A stretch of DNA of 64,000 nucleotides from Mariniblastus sp. (lineage in GTDB: Bacteria; Planctomycetota; Planctomycetia; Pirellulales; Pirellulaceae). The notes below the pieces were generated by a model. That model ran no database searches. It worked only from the letters and a program-made list of their open reading frames with translations, and had not been told where the DNA came from. The stretch spans positions 1 to 64,000 of the forward strand of contig JAQXDZ010000069.1 in the NCBI GenBank assembly GCA_029251085.1. Direction: 5' to 3'. Shown piece by piece: positions 9,237-17,967 of this stretch (its first letter is position 1; every line of letters begins with the position of its first letter). Made by a program: the position numbers and the translations under genes.

Positions 9237-9426
9237 ATTCGGTGACGAGTTTGAGGCACCGCAAAACGAGCAAGAGGGTTTTGTTTCGAACGAGCCTGTC
9301 GTTTCGTCACCTTCTTATCGGAAACAGAGTTTCAGTATCTATTCACTGATGTTGATCCTCTCGTTCATTTTCCTTGTGGTTGCCGCGATCTTGTTCTCGG
9401 TCAACGCGAATGAATTCTCTAAATAG
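9217..9426 (+). CDS. Small single-span membrane protein
   Basis: 69 residues. The ATG lies inside the end of the preceding gene with GGGAGGG just upstream, so translation is probably coupled. The N-terminal ~40 residues are acidic and polar, then a single hydrophobic span (YSLMLILSFIFLVVAAILF) sits near the C-terminus. There is no signal peptide, so a tail-anchored or N-in topology is likely. The family is not recognised. The next gene has the same plan. Confidence 0.7.
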   Translation: MSLVNSEFGDEFEAPQNEQEGFVSNEPVVSSPSYRKQSFSIYSLMLILSFIFLVVAAILFSVNANEFSK

Positions 9427-9438
9427 TTCGAGCTGGTT

Positions 9439-9714
9439 ATGTCTGATATCCCCCAAGAAAATGAAGAATTGGTAAGCGAACTCGATCTTGAGAGTTCCGA
9501 ATCTGATGAGGTTGGTTTGACCTCAGAGGAAACCGATCAGGATGGCGAAGAGAAAAAGTCATTCCTTAGTAGCCTGACGGTTTTCGATGCGATGTTGCTG
9601 GTGGCACTTCTCTGTGTTTCCGCGGCAACTGTGTTGATGTTTGTAGAACTAAACACCTTTGGCGACTTCCCCAACGACTTCCCTTGGAAGACCGATGGAA
9701 TGGGCGAAGTTTAA
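9439..9714 (+). CDS. Small acidic single-span membrane protein
   Basis: 91 residues starting 12 bases after the previous stop. The first ~45 residues are very acidic (many Glu/Asp/Ser) and a hydrophobic span (VFDAMLLVALLCVSAATVLMF) follows. The short tail carries FPNDFPWKTDG. It shares an acidic head and C-terminal span with the gene before it, and the pair may have arisen by duplication. It is the last gene of a three-gene unit closed by a strong terminator. The function is unknown. Confidence 0.72.
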   Translation: MSDIPQENEELVSELDLESSESDEVGLTSEETDQDGEEKKSFLSSLTVFDAMLLVALLCVSAATVLMFVELNTFGDFPNDFPWKTDGMGEV

Positions 9715-9737
9715 ATCAGTCGAGTATCAAAGCATTA

Positions 9738-9765
9738 AAAGACCCCGTCCGGGGTCTTTTTTTTT
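9738..9765. terminator. Bidirectional rho-independent terminator
   Basis: A perfect nine-base stem AAAGACCCC (9738-9746) and GGGGTCTTT (9751-9759) with loop GTCC, followed by further T's on the plus strand and preceded by A's. It serves the plus-strand unit ending at 9714 and probably also the minus-strand operon ending at 9850. Confidence 0.93.
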
Positions 9766-9849
9766 GCGCTGTGCATCAGTGTCGAAGCCTGCGATGCCCG
9801 TGGAAGTTAGGCGTACCTTCACTTTGCATTCAGAATTAATTGCGAGTGA

Positions 9850-10485
9850 TTAATGGTTGAGGATGAGTTGTTTCTCAATGACGGAGAGAATATGGCTTGC
9901 GATGGTTGTCTTTGGGCCTTTGATCGATTTGATAACTGTCCCATCGGGAGCAATAATCTCAACTTCATTGTCGGCGGCGTTGATTGCCGCCGGCCCGTTG
10001 AGAACGACAAGATCACAATTCTTTTTTTGCAATTTTGTGATTGCGCGAAAGCGAGCGTCCTCCGTTTCGAGAGCAAAGCCAACCGTCCATTGATGGGGTT
10101 TCTTGTTCGCGCCCAGCGAGGCAACAACGTCGGGGGTTTCGATTAGTTTTAACTCGAGGGCTTCACCCGTTTTACGAATTTTATGGTCGGCAACTTCAAT
10201 CGGCTTGTAATCGCAAGGCGCTGCGACGCCAATCATTCCGTCACAATCTGCAAATAGTTTGGTGGCCGCGTCGAGCATATCCTCAGTGGTCAGGACCGAA
10301 AACAATTCTGCCTCGGGCGGGTATTGAATATCGACTGGCCCACTGACTAAAACAACTTCGTGCCCTGCTTCGATTGCTGCTTCAACCAAACAGCAGCCCA
10401 TGCGGCCGCTCGACGCATTGCTGATGTATCTGACCGGATCGATGTACTGTCGAGTGGGTCCGGAGGTTATCAGGATTCGGGCCAT
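9850..10485 (-). CDS. coaB: Phosphopantothenate--cysteine ligase (CoaB domain as a separate protein)
   Basis: Joins 4'-phosphopantothenate to cysteine in coenzyme A synthesis. The N-terminus ILITSGPTRQYIDPVRYISNAS is the nucleotide-binding CoaB signature (usually GPTREPIDPVRFISN-S-S-G). Further blocks are GVAAPCDYKP and KPHQWTVGFALETED. At 211 residues it is a complete CoaB domain without the CoaC half that is normally fused in front. The separate CoaC gene lies 78 bases upstream on the same strand, so the pair replaces the bifunctional Dfp/CoaBC. It is the last gene of the yicC-gmk-rpoZ-coaC-coaB run. Confidence 0.9.
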   Translation of the reverse strand: MARILITSGPTRQYIDPVRYISNASSGRMGCCLVEAAIEAGHEVVLVSGPVDIQYPPEAELFSVLTTEDMLDAATKLFADCDGMIGVAAPCDYKPIEVADHKIRKTGEALELKLIETPDVVASLGANKKPHQWTVGFALETEDARFRAITKLQKKNCDLVVLNGPAAINAADNEVEIIAPDGTVIKSIKGPKTTIASHILSVIEKQLILNH

Positions 10486-10563
10486 GGAAGCTTCTATTCA
10501 ATTGGGTCTTGTAGACTCGAGCTTAGAACCGCCGTCGGCGGCTGGTTGCGTGAACAGGTGGGG

Positions 10564-11097
10564 TTAAAGGCGATCGTTGATGGCGTCAGCAATTGATTCG
10601 GGAGATGCCATTCTGCCAATTCCTCGGGTGCGGCAACTTAGCCAGCCCTCTTGCGGATCAATGAACTGGACTCCATCCTCAGCTAACTGTTGGTAATTTC
10701 GCTGAACCGCTGGTTTGTCCCACATCTCACAATTCATTGCGGGTGCAACTAACACGGGGCCAGTGAAGCAAAGGTAGAGCGTGCTTAGTAAGTCATCTGA
10801 GATTCCAGTTGCTGCTTTTGCCATAAAGTTTGCCGTTGCTGGGGCGACACACAAGAGGTCGGCGGAGCGAGCTAGTTCAATATGGGCACCAAGGGGAAAC
10901 CGGCTATCGAAGATTTCTGATGCGACTGGATTTCCCGTGAGCGCGGCAAACGTCGCCTTCCCAACAAAAGCCTGAGCAGATTCTGTCATCACGACTTTGA
11001 CACAATGCCCCTGCTGCGCTAGTTGGCTCACGAGTGCGGCTGCCTTGAAGGCTGCCACTCCGCCGGAGACAGCGATGATGATTTCTTTTCCGGCCAT
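10564..11097 (-). CDS. coaC: Phosphopantothenoylcysteine decarboxylase (CoaC domain as a separate protein)
   Basis: An FMN-binding decarboxylase of coenzyme A synthesis, belonging to the homo-oligomeric flavin-containing Cys decarboxylase (HFCD) family. The N-terminal IIIAVSGGVAAFKAAAL block, the LCVAPATANFMAKAATGISDDLL block and the PAMNCEMW substrate-recognition motif are all present. Cys in GWLSCRTRGIGRM matches the catalytic Cys region of CoaC. At 177 residues it lacks the CoaB half. It sits between rpoZ and coaB, the place where fused coaBC stands in many bacteria. Confidence 0.9.
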   Translation of the reverse strand: MAGKEIIIAVSGGVAAFKAAALVSQLAQQGHCVKVVMTESAQAFVGKATFAALTGNPVASEIFDSRFPLGAHIELARSADLLCVAPATANFMAKAATGISDDLLSTLYLCFTGPVLVAPAMNCEMWDKPAVQRNYQQLAEDGVQFIDPQEGWLSCRTRGIGRMASPESIADAINDRL

Positions 11098-11223
11098 AAG
11101 GTGACCCTTTTTGTTCGCGGTTGTTTGCCCAGGCGGTTGCTCGAGTGCCTAGCACGTCAAGCAACCATCGGGCTCAACATCAATCATTCGCCGAAAACTA
11201 GCTTTTGAACTGTTGTCGGCGGT

Positions 11224-11484
11224 TTACAGATCGTCAAGATCCAATTCAGGCATGTCCGGCACGTCAGGCGAGCCGGTACTGCGAAGATTATCGGTGGTGT
11301 CCAGATAGATTTTATCCTGGAGGATTTCTTCAAGCACGATCGCCATTTTGTCTTGCGATTTTGTTTCAACCAAAGGTCGAGACCCTTGGTTGAGTTGGAC
11401 CATCCGTTTTTGAATCAATGTTGATAATTTGAAACGACCGCCGACTTTGCGGACGATTTCTTCTTCTTTTAGTGCGTCGTACAT
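11224..11484 (-). CDS. rpoZ: DNA-directed RNA polymerase omega subunit
   Basis: 86 residues. The core [26 protein letters not shown] followed by [14 protein letters not shown] is the omega fold (usual pattern: F-x-L-x-x-x-x-x-x-R-x-x-x-L-x, then K-x-x-x-x-A-L-x-E-I). The ATG directly follows the stop of gmk (TGAATG), the classic gmk-rpoZ order. The C-terminal ~20 residues form an acidic Pro/Asp-rich tail. Omega helps assemble RNA polymerase and can take part in the ppGpp response in some bacteria. Confidence 0.87.
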   Translation of the reverse strand: MYDALKEEEIVRKVGGRFKLSTLIQKRMVQLNQGSRPLVETKSQDKMAIVLEEILQDKIYLDTTDNLRSTGSPDVPDMPELDLDDL

Positions 11485-12111
11485 TCAGTTTTTCTCCGCT
11501 TGTTGCAACAACCTACAAATGTCGTTGACGGTCTGTTGGACCGATTGGTTGGTAACGATGTGTTGATATGAGGATGACGCGTCGAGTTCCCGTTTGGCAA
11601 CGGCGAGTCGTTTTTGCAGAACCTCTTCCGATTCTGTTCCCCGGCCACGCAGTCGCTGTTCGAGTTCTTCCAGACTGCCTGGGTGAATGAAGATTGTGAT
11701 TGCGTCGGGGTGGTGTTTCAAGACCTTCGCAGCACCTTCGACGTCAACCTCTAAGATTACCCATTTTCCGGCTTGAAGGCCAGTGGTAACTGGGGCTTCG
11801 AGTGTTCCGTACCAGTGTCCGTAGCCGAAAACCTCGCAGCATTCTAGGAAATCCCCATTTTCCCGATGTTCTTCAAATTGCTCGGGCGACAGATAATAGT
11901 AACTGACCCCGTCTGTTTCCCCGGTTCGTTGGGGACGCGTCGTTGCCGAAATGCTCGCTACCAATGGCAATTCGCACGTTTGGAACAAGCTTTTCAATAC
12001 GGTGGTCTTTCCCACTCCCGAGGGACCGGAAATGATGATCAATTTCCCTGATTGGGCGCCCGTGGGCGGTTGGTTGTTTAGATTTTGTTGTGACATGGTG
12101 CTACTCGACAT
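11485..12111 (-). CDS. gmk: Guanylate kinase
   Basis: Phosphorylates GMP to GDP with ATP. The P-loop GPSGVGKTT lies near residue 28. It is followed by the GMP-binding region with ATTRPQRTGETDGVSYYYLS and by GDFLECCEVFGYGHWYGT, in which YGT follows the usual G-x-x-Y-G-T pattern. ILEVDVEGAAKV carries the Walker-B-like strand. Length and motif order are normal. Two in-frame ATGs are possible, at 12111 (overlapping yicC by 11 bases) and at 12096. Both give an intact enzyme. Confidence 0.93.
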   Translation of the reverse strand: MSSSTMSQQNLNNQPPTGAQSGKLIIISGPSGVGKTTVLKSLFQTCELPLVASISATTRPQRTGETDGVSYYYLSPEQFEEHRENGDFLECCEVFGYGHWYGTLEAPVTTGLQAGKWVILEVDVEGAAKVLKHHPDAITIFIHPGSLEELEQRLRGRGTESEEVLQKRLAVAKRELDASSSYQHIVTNQSVQQTVNDICRLLQQAEKN

Positions 12112-12970
12112 TTTGAACCATTTCTCGAATTCGCTCGATGCATGTCTTAATCTCTACGACGTGGTTCGCGATGTCCACATCATTCGCCTTGGAGCCAATG
12201 GTGTTCGTTTCCCGCAGCATTTCCTGAACGAGGAAGTCAAGTTTCTTACCGTTGCTGGAATCCTCTTGAATTAGTTTATTGAATTGTTCGATGTGGCATC
12301 CAAGTCGAACGGTCTCTTCTGAGATGTCACATTTTTCAGCGAAAACACCAACCTCTTTAACGATGTCCGTTGCGTCAATTGACGTGTCGTGTGTCTCAAG
12401 CAGGCTGTTGATTCGCTCGGTCATTCTTTTTGAGTAATGGGTGATCACCCGAGGGGCGAGTGATTTGATCGATTCCAGATTGGTTGAAATGATTTCGCAA
12501 TTAGAAACCATATCTTTCTGCATCACGGAACCTTCGAGTTCACGCATTTTGTTCAACTGTACCAGGGCTTCTGTGGTAGCCTGCTCGACCGCCGGCCAGA
12601 CTCGCTCATTTTGGTCGTCACGAACATTATCGGCGACGACACCCGGCAATTTCAAAATTGACTCAACGTTAATTGATTGATTCGAGCCGGCAATCTCTGA
12701 AAGTTGCAGCCAGTAGGCACGAATCACATCGGCGTTCAGTTGGTAATTTGATTCTCCTCCAAGAATCTGTGAATTGATCCGCAGATTGACGCTGCCTCGA
12801 TGAACGTGCTGCTTAACCAGCGCTTCGAGTTTTGCCTGATGAGCGGCATCGAGATCGCAATTGATCGACGTTTTCAAAAACCGATTGTTGACGGCTCTGA
12901 GTTCGGCCACAACGCGAACGTGATCATTTTGGACGGAGGCCTGTCCGTGGCCGGTCATGCTAAGTAACAA
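12101..12970 (-). CDS. yicC: YicC/YloC-family endoribonuclease
   Basis: The N-terminus L-L-S-M-T-G-H-G fits the family start (M-x-x-S-M-T-G-x-G). This implies a TTG initiation codon at 12970, which has GGAG six bases upstream. ELRAVNNRFLK, HVHRGSVNL and the C-terminal FLVQEMLRETNTIGSKAND and IKTCIERIREMVQNVE blocks are family hallmarks. Members are oligomeric RNA endonucleases; the E. coli protein is reported to act in RNA turnover. It is the first gene before gmk and rpoZ, the same order as in many bacteria. Confidence 0.9.
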   Translation of the reverse strand: MLLSMTGHGQASVQNDHVRVVAELRAVNNRFLKTSINCDLDAAHQAKLEALVKQHVHRGSVNLRINSQILGGESNYQLNADVIRAYWLQLSEIAGSNQSINVESILKLPGVVADNVRDDQNERVWPAVEQATTEALVQLNKMRELEGSVMQKDMVSNCEIISTNLESIKSLAPRVITHYSKRMTERINSLLETHDTSIDATDIVKEVGVFAEKCDISEETVRLGCHIEQFNKLIQEDSSNGKKLDFLVQEMLRETNTIGSKANDVDIANHVVEIKTCIERIREMVQNVE

Positions 12971-13065
12971 AACAGACTCCCGTATCGTTAAAACGTATTC
13001 GGGTTGAAATTCAAGATATCGAGTGCTCCGCGGTTCAAGTGGAATTCGCGGCAGTCGCTAGACGA

Positions 13066-13641
13066 TTACTTTTCTTCAACATCAGACTTGGTATCGGTAG
13101 TTTCGCCCGAGGGTTTTGGCTGAGTTGCGGCTTCGGTTTTCGCCGGCTCGGAGTCCGTGTTTTCTTTATCCGATTCACCCTTGTCCGGTGCGCCAGGCTT
13201 TTCGCTGTCTGCAGTCGAATCACTCGTATTCGATTCCCCGTCTTCTTCGCTGTTTGATTCAGTATTGTCTTCGTTTTCCCCGCCCATTGTTCCACTTAGA
13301 ATTGGATCATTATTGAGGGTAGAAGCAGGTGACGGCGGAGGGTTGAACAAAGCGATCGTCATCATGCAGAGGAAGATCCAAAGTGCCGCCGTTACAATCG
13401 TAATTTTTGTGAACGCGTCACCGGCTTTCGAGCCGAATGCGCTTTGGCCTCCCATGCCGCCGAGGGCGCCCGTTAGACCTCCACCTTTTCCTCGTTGGAC
13501 AAGAACGAGCGCCATTAAAAACAGCGAGCACATGAACAATAGAATTTCCATTACGAAAAGTCCGAACCGAAACTCAGACAACAGTAAGGAGTTTTCAACT
13601 AATTGGAATTGAGCCAAAGTCATATTAATTTCTCGTACCAC
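13066..13641 (-). CDS. secG: SecG preprotein translocase subunit with long acidic tail
   Basis: The two-helix SecG core is clear: a first span [19 protein letters not shown], the conserved loop [26 protein letters not shown], and a second span [22 protein letters not shown]. SecG assists SecYE in protein export. About 30 extra residues come before the first span, and the start is uncertain: a GTG at 13641 or ATGs at 13623 and 13551. After the second span comes a ~75-residue tail rich in Glu, Asp, Ser and Thr, much longer than in the ~75-110-residue family norm. The gene follows tpiA, a common order. Confidence 0.88.
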   Translation of the reverse strand: MVREINMTLAQFQLVENSLLLSEFRFGLFVMEILLFMCSLFLMALVLVQRGKGGGLTGALGGMGGQSAFGSKAGDAFTKITIVTAALWIFLCMMTIALFNPPPSPASTLNNDPILSGTMGGENEDNTESNSEEDGESNTSDSTADSEKPGAPDKGESDKENTDSEPAKTEAATQPKPSGETTDTKSDVEEK

Positions 13642-13713
13642 CCAAGGTGATTTGTCTAGTGATTTGTTTGTGTTCTCGTTTGTCGGTCAATACTGCAGTA
13701 CCACGTTGCCGCT

Positions 13714-14478
13714 TTAGGCGACGTTTTGGTTGGCTGCGTTAATGATCGCGGTAAATCCATCGGCTTTCAAAGATGCACCGCCGACCAAAGCACCATCGAT
13801 GTCCGGTTGTGACATTAAGTCGCTTGCATTGTCTGGCTTCACGCTTCCGCCATAGAGGATTCGCACTTGTTCGGAAGTCTCGGAATTATAGCGGTCGTGC
13901 AGTAATTTGCGAAGGTCAGCGTGAACCTCTTGGGCTTGTGCGGGACTCGCTGTTTTGCCGGTTCCGATCGCCCAGACAGGTTCGTAGGCGATAACGGTTT
14001 TTTGGACTTGCTCGGGACTTAAGTCAGCAAGTGAGCCTTCAAATTGTGACTTGACGACCGCTTCGGTGTTGCCTGCTTCTCGATCTTCGAGCAGTTCTCC
14101 CACGCAGAGCACGGGAGTGAGTCCTGCTTCGAGAACCGCTTTGACTTTCTTGTTAATGAGCGAATCAGTTTCACCCAAGACATGCCGTCGTTCGCTGTGC
14201 CCAAGAATTACGAATTGGCATCCAACATCGCCAAGCATTCCGGTACTAATTTCACCCGTAAAGGCTCCTCCAGCCTCGAAATAGACGTCTTGGGCTCCCA
14301 GCGAAATACCTGAGTCGCCGAGGGTTGCCGAAACGGCATCAAGGTAAATGTGAGATGGACAAACCAGAACATCGACTTCGCTCGATTTTTCTGCATTTAC
14401 GAGATCGCTGGAGAGCGCAACGGCGTCAGCGCGATTGAGGTTCATCTTCCAGTTGCCGGCAATTAGGGGGCGTCTCAC
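13714..14478 (-). CDS. tpiA: Triosephosphate isomerase
   Basis: Interconverts dihydroxyacetone phosphate and glyceraldehyde 3-phosphate. NWKMN near the N-terminus carries the catalytic Lys, LGHSERR the catalytic His, and [11 protein letters not shown] the catalytic Glu and loop 6. YGGSVKPDN and GALVGGASL are the phosphate-binding blocks. 254 residues is the normal length. The start is a GTG with GGAGA five bases upstream. It is the first gene of the tpiA-secG pair and probably of the whole minus-strand run. Confidence 0.95.
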   Translation of the reverse strand: MRRPLIAGNWKMNLNRADAVALSSDLVNAEKSSEVDVLVCPSHIYLDAVSATLGDSGISLGAQDVYFEAGGAFTGEISTGMLGDVGCQFVILGHSERRHVLGETDSLINKKVKAVLEAGLTPVLCVGELLEDREAGNTEAVVKSQFEGSLADLSPEQVQKTVIAYEPVWAIGTGKTASPAQAQEVHADLRKLLHDRYNSETSEQVRILYGGSVKPDNASDLMSQPDIDGALVGGASLKADGFTAIINAANQNVA

Positions 14479-14744
14479 GGATTCTCCAACTCAAAAATAA
14501 ATCAGCTTTCAGGGCAAAAATCGAATCGGTAAGTCTACCAGAACATCAGCATAAGATTAACGGCTCATTTCCAAGGAAACGCGGTTTTTCGAGCATGAAA
14601 CTCGGCGAAATGGTGGCAAGAGCAGGATTTAATGGAAATCTTGCCAGTTTTCCTTGGTTTTGGAGCTGAGAACAGGCATTCCGGGGCAGTTAATTCGCAG
14701 TCCTTCTGAAACTGGAAAGGCGTTCTGCACCCAATTCGAGCCAA

Positions 14745-17534
14745 TTATTGATCGGAATAGACACGGGTCGACTCCTGTTTGGATACCGGTGAGGTTCGCC
14801 CGTCGGTTTGCATGCTCACGACGACTCGATGATCCCCAACCGATTGGCCTCGCCCGTTGATCATGAAGCTAAGTTCGTCATCTGGTTTCATGCTGTTGAT
14901 CGGTTCAAAAATAATCTGTTGTCCGCGGATGGCATGTCGCAATGAGCCGTTGACCGAGGTTGGAGTTAACCCGGCAGGGAAATCGACTTGAAGTCGAATA
15001 TTGGTCGCTGCTTTGGTACCTTGGTTCACAACTCGAACGCGATACTTGGTGTCGCCGCCGATCTCAATGGGATCAATGACATCGTCAATTTCAAAGAACA
15101 CATCTACTAGGTGCTCAACGGAGAGGTCGTGCTCTAAGGCTGATTTAATATCTAAATCAGCAGACGACTCAAAGGTGATCGGCTGATTTCCAACGTCGAC
15201 CGGCATCGTTTTCAGCTCTACTTTGGCTTCAACATTTTGTGCAAGCTCGGCGAGGCTCCAATAGACGGCATGGCCATTGGCGTCATATCGTCCCTGGTTA
15301 TTGGCTTGAACGAAGCGAAGTCCATTCGGTAGTTTGGCGATAAGCTGCACGTTGGTGGCGTTGGCCGTCCCTCGATTAGCGACACGGAATTCATGGGTGG
15401 CACTTCGTTTCAAAAATCGTTTTTTCGGACCTGAACTTTGGGTTACGAGTTCGGGGGCGATGACTTCAATAGGTAATTCATGTTTAGCGCGAAGACCACC
15501 TTCGGCCGATGCGTACATGACACTTTGAATCTTACCAATGTTAGCTGCCTTGAGTGCCAGCTTCACACGTTGTGATTTGCCGGGCATCAATGTGCCGACC
15601 TCATATTCAATCCCCCGGCTTGCGTTTGGCAGTCCGTCCGGGAATTCGAGTTGATCGGGTACTTTTTGTTGAATCAGGACGTTCTTGGCGGGACCATCGC
15701 CTTTATTAATGACGATCACATCGAGGATAACACGGTCCCCAATTAAATGAGTCGCCTCGGTTTGGTGAACAATTTCAAGGACAGGCTTGGTAACCAAGGT
15801 TCGCATGGAGGCCTGCGTTGCAAATGTGACTTGGGCGACACTGCCCATCTCCCCCGGTTGTGTCGGTTTCAATTGAAACGTAATTTTTTTCTCTTGCCCG
15901 GGCCTCAGCGTTCCGAGATTCCAACTGAGGCTCTGCAGTTTTCCCTGGGGTTGAGTTTGAGGGGTCGCTCCGACGAATTCGCACCCGACGGGCACCTGGT
16001 CGACTACTTTGACTTCCTCTGCGGTAACGCGACCGATGTTACGGACGATAATTTCAAAAGATGCCTGCTGGTTAAGCTGGATTTCAACGGGCGAAAGTTT
16101 CTCAATCGTTAAGGACGGCGCTTGAATACCTTCAAGCTGTCGATCTCCGGGAGTGTCTCGTGTTAGTCGCGGCACTGAAGTTGCTGCAGAGGCAGATGGC
16201 ATTCCGGTGAGCGATGAACGTTTGGTCATAGCAGGAAGGTTGGAATAGGTAGTTTTTGGTGCAAAAGCCTTTGGCGTTTGAGCACGGATTGGGTTTGTTT
16301 GTGATGTCAGTCCTGGCGGCGGTCCCAGTTGGCCAGTTCCTAGTTGCCCAGTTTCCGATTTCCTTTGAGGCGATCCAAACGGCTGAGTGTTTGGTGTTGG
16401 CGTTTTGCCCAAAGAGGGTTGCGAGGCAAAGGCGGTTGGTACTTTAGGTGCCTCAGATCCCGGGAACTTGTTGTTCAGATTCGTGCTAAGTTTTGTCGGC
16501 GCTGGTTGGGCTTGGCTGCTGTTCGTGATTGCAGCAGGATTCTTGGTTGGTCGGGGGCGATTATTGAAGGATCCAATATTGGGAAGCGCGGGATCATTCG
16601 TAGTTGTTTGGGGTGTTTGCGAGTTCGTCAGTTTTTGTTGAGAAGGCTGATTGGCCGGCGGGGCAAAAGACTTCGCAGTTGGTTGGCCAACTGGTTTGTT
16701 AGCTGGTGCTGGTTTCGCAAACCCACCTGCCAAAGGTGGGGGGGAGCGCGTCGATGGCGCTGCAGCGGTGGCTTGGTCGAGTAAACGTGAGGCTGAGTTA
16801 TTGGTCGATACCGGTGGCGTTGCTTTGGCTTCGAGGATGTCACTCCCCTGTTTGGGAGGCGTTCTGATTTTAAATGGATCAGGTTTTTGTGTGTCCGTTT
16901 GCTTCGGCGCAGATTTTGTGGCCGCCAAATTTTGATTTGGCGTATTCGACAGTTTAAAACCGCGGCTCGGATTTGAGAACGGCAGCGGGGCTCCCTTGGA
17001 TGCGTAGCGTTCGGGCGGACTAACTGGAGGTGTAGCTTTTACCAAAGGAATTCCATTGAACCCAGAGCCAGAGTTGCTTAGTGGTTTTTTCGTGTTAGCT
17101 GAGACTCCCTTTTGAGGAGCGTTAAAAGTGGATGCGCTCGTACGGAGGGGAGGTGACGCTGGCTTAAACGACGACACTGGCGGTAATGTTGTTTTCACCA
17201 GTCCGGGTGCAGTTGGTTTTCCGGTGGAGAGTGCGACGTTTTTGGGTGTGCCAAAAGTGTTCTTGCTCGCGGCCGATTTCGCGGGCTCCTCGAATGCGGA
17301 AGGAGGTTGGCTGGGATTCGCCTCTTCGTTGAGAGTTTCGCCACCAGAGATTGGGATTTCAGCATCCGATACTAGTTGGCTGGGGTCTTCGTTCGAACCA
17401 GATGATACGTATTTCATTGATTGAATAACGGCGACCGACCCCAGGGTGACGAAAAACGCCACCGCCGAAATTCGGATAATGGTTGCCTTGGTAAACCGAG
17501 GGCCAATTTCCGGTGTGGTTTCAGATTCGGACAT
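14745..17534 (-). CDS. Large membrane-anchored protein with Pro/Gln-rich linker and DUF11 repeats
   Basis: I place the start at the ATG at 17534, because the 44 codons before it look untranslated. The protein opens with a short cytoplasmic head and a membrane span (IIRISAVAFFVTLGSVAVI). Then comes a ~400-residue low-complexity region rich in Pro, Thr, Ser, Asn and Gln (many TPP, KPA and NTP motifs), which is probably a disordered cell-wall or periplasmic spacer. The last ~430 residues contain about four DUF11-type beta-sandwich repeats of ~110 residues (EIIVRNIGRVTAEEVKVVD; DVIVINKGDGPAKNVLIQQ; EFRVANRGTANATNVQLIA; RVRVVNQGTKAATNIRLQV). Such repeats occur in surface and envelope proteins. The role is unknown. 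Confidence 0.85.
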   Translation of the reverse strand: MSESETTPEIGPRFTKATIIRISAVAFFVTLGSVAVIQSMKYVSSGSNEDPSQLVSDAEIPISGGETLNEEANPSQPPSAFEEPAKSAASKNTFGTPKNVALSTGKPTAPGLVKTTLPPVSSFKPASPPLRTSASTFNAPQKGVSANTKKPLSNSGSGFNGIPLVKATPPVSPPERYASKGAPLPFSNPSRGFKLSNTPNQNLAATKSAPKQTDTQKPDPFKIRTPPKQGSDILEAKATPPVSTNNSASRLLDQATAAAPSTRSPPPLAGGFAKPAPANKPVGQPTAKSFAPPANQPSQQKLTNSQTPQTTTNDPALPNIGSFNNRPRPTKNPAAITNSSQAQPAPTKLSTNLNNKFPGSEAPKVPTAFASQPSLGKTPTPNTQPFGSPQRKSETGQLGTGQLGPPPGLTSQTNPIRAQTPKAFAPKTTYSNLPAMTKRSSLTGMPSASAATSVPRLTRDTPGDRQLEGIQAPSLTIEKLSPVEIQLNQQASFEIIVRNIGRVTAEEVKVVDQVPVGCEFVGATPQTQPQGKLQSLSWNLGTLRPGQEKKITFQLKPTQPGEMGSVAQVTFATQASMRTLVTKPVLEIVHQTEATHLIGDRVILDVIVINKGDGPAKNVLIQQKVPDQLEFPDGLPNASRGIEYEVGTLMPGKSQRVKLALKAANIGKIQSVMYASAEGGLRAKHELPIEVIAPELVTQSSGPKKRFLKRSATHEFRVANRGTANATNVQLIAKLPNGLRFVQANNQGRYDANGHAVYWSLAELAQNVEAKVELKTMPVDVGNQPITFESSADLDIKSALEHDLSVEHLVDVFFEIDDVIDPIEIGGDTKYRVRVVNQGTKAATNIRLQVDFPAGLTPTSVNGSLRHAIRGQQIIFEPINSMKPDDELSFMINGRGQSVGDHRVVVSMQTDGRTSPVSKQESTRVYSDQ

Positions 17535-17967
17535 GTTGTTGTTTCCATCGTGAATTTGCTGATATAGCAAACTCGATTTGGGAAATATTGGCATGTCCCA
17601 CCGAGCACCAATTTTGATTGGCGGATCAGGTAAATCCGTTCGTTCAAAACACTCGTCGGCTTCCATGCCGTTAATTTGTTGGCCAGCGCCGCATTGAATC
17701 TGGTTCGAGCGTCAGTTCGATTCTGGCGCACAGATACAGGACGTTTTTGGCGAAGTTGGAATACCAAAAAGACAGGTCGAGGGACAACCCCAAATGAAAT
17801 TCCCCCCATGTATCTAAAGTTTGGAGAGAATTTTTGAACTCGTTCAGCGCGACTGCTACTCGTGCTAGCGGTTGGCTTGATAGCTGTTCTTCGGCGAAGA
17901 ATGCAGGTAGCTTGGTTGTTACCAAATGAAAACCGACTTTGCAATTCAAGTCGACGCGAGTTCGTCT
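17535..17967 (-). other. Gap between the DUF11 protein and the coiled-coil gene
   Basis: No supported gene. The only intact frame (17671-17949, minus) needs a TTG start, lacks a ribosome-binding site and resembles no known family. The region probably holds the promoter or untranslated leader of the DUF11-repeat gene. Confidence 0.5.

Noticed and set aside
16256..16935. Several plus-strand frames opposite the Pro/Gln-rich part of the DUF11 protein
   Set aside because: They mirror low-complexity codons of the real gene and give Gly/Trp/Arg-rich products with no family resemblance.
17671..17949. A 92-codon minus-strand frame before the DUF11 gene
   Set aside because: TTG start, no ribosome-binding site, no recognisable family.
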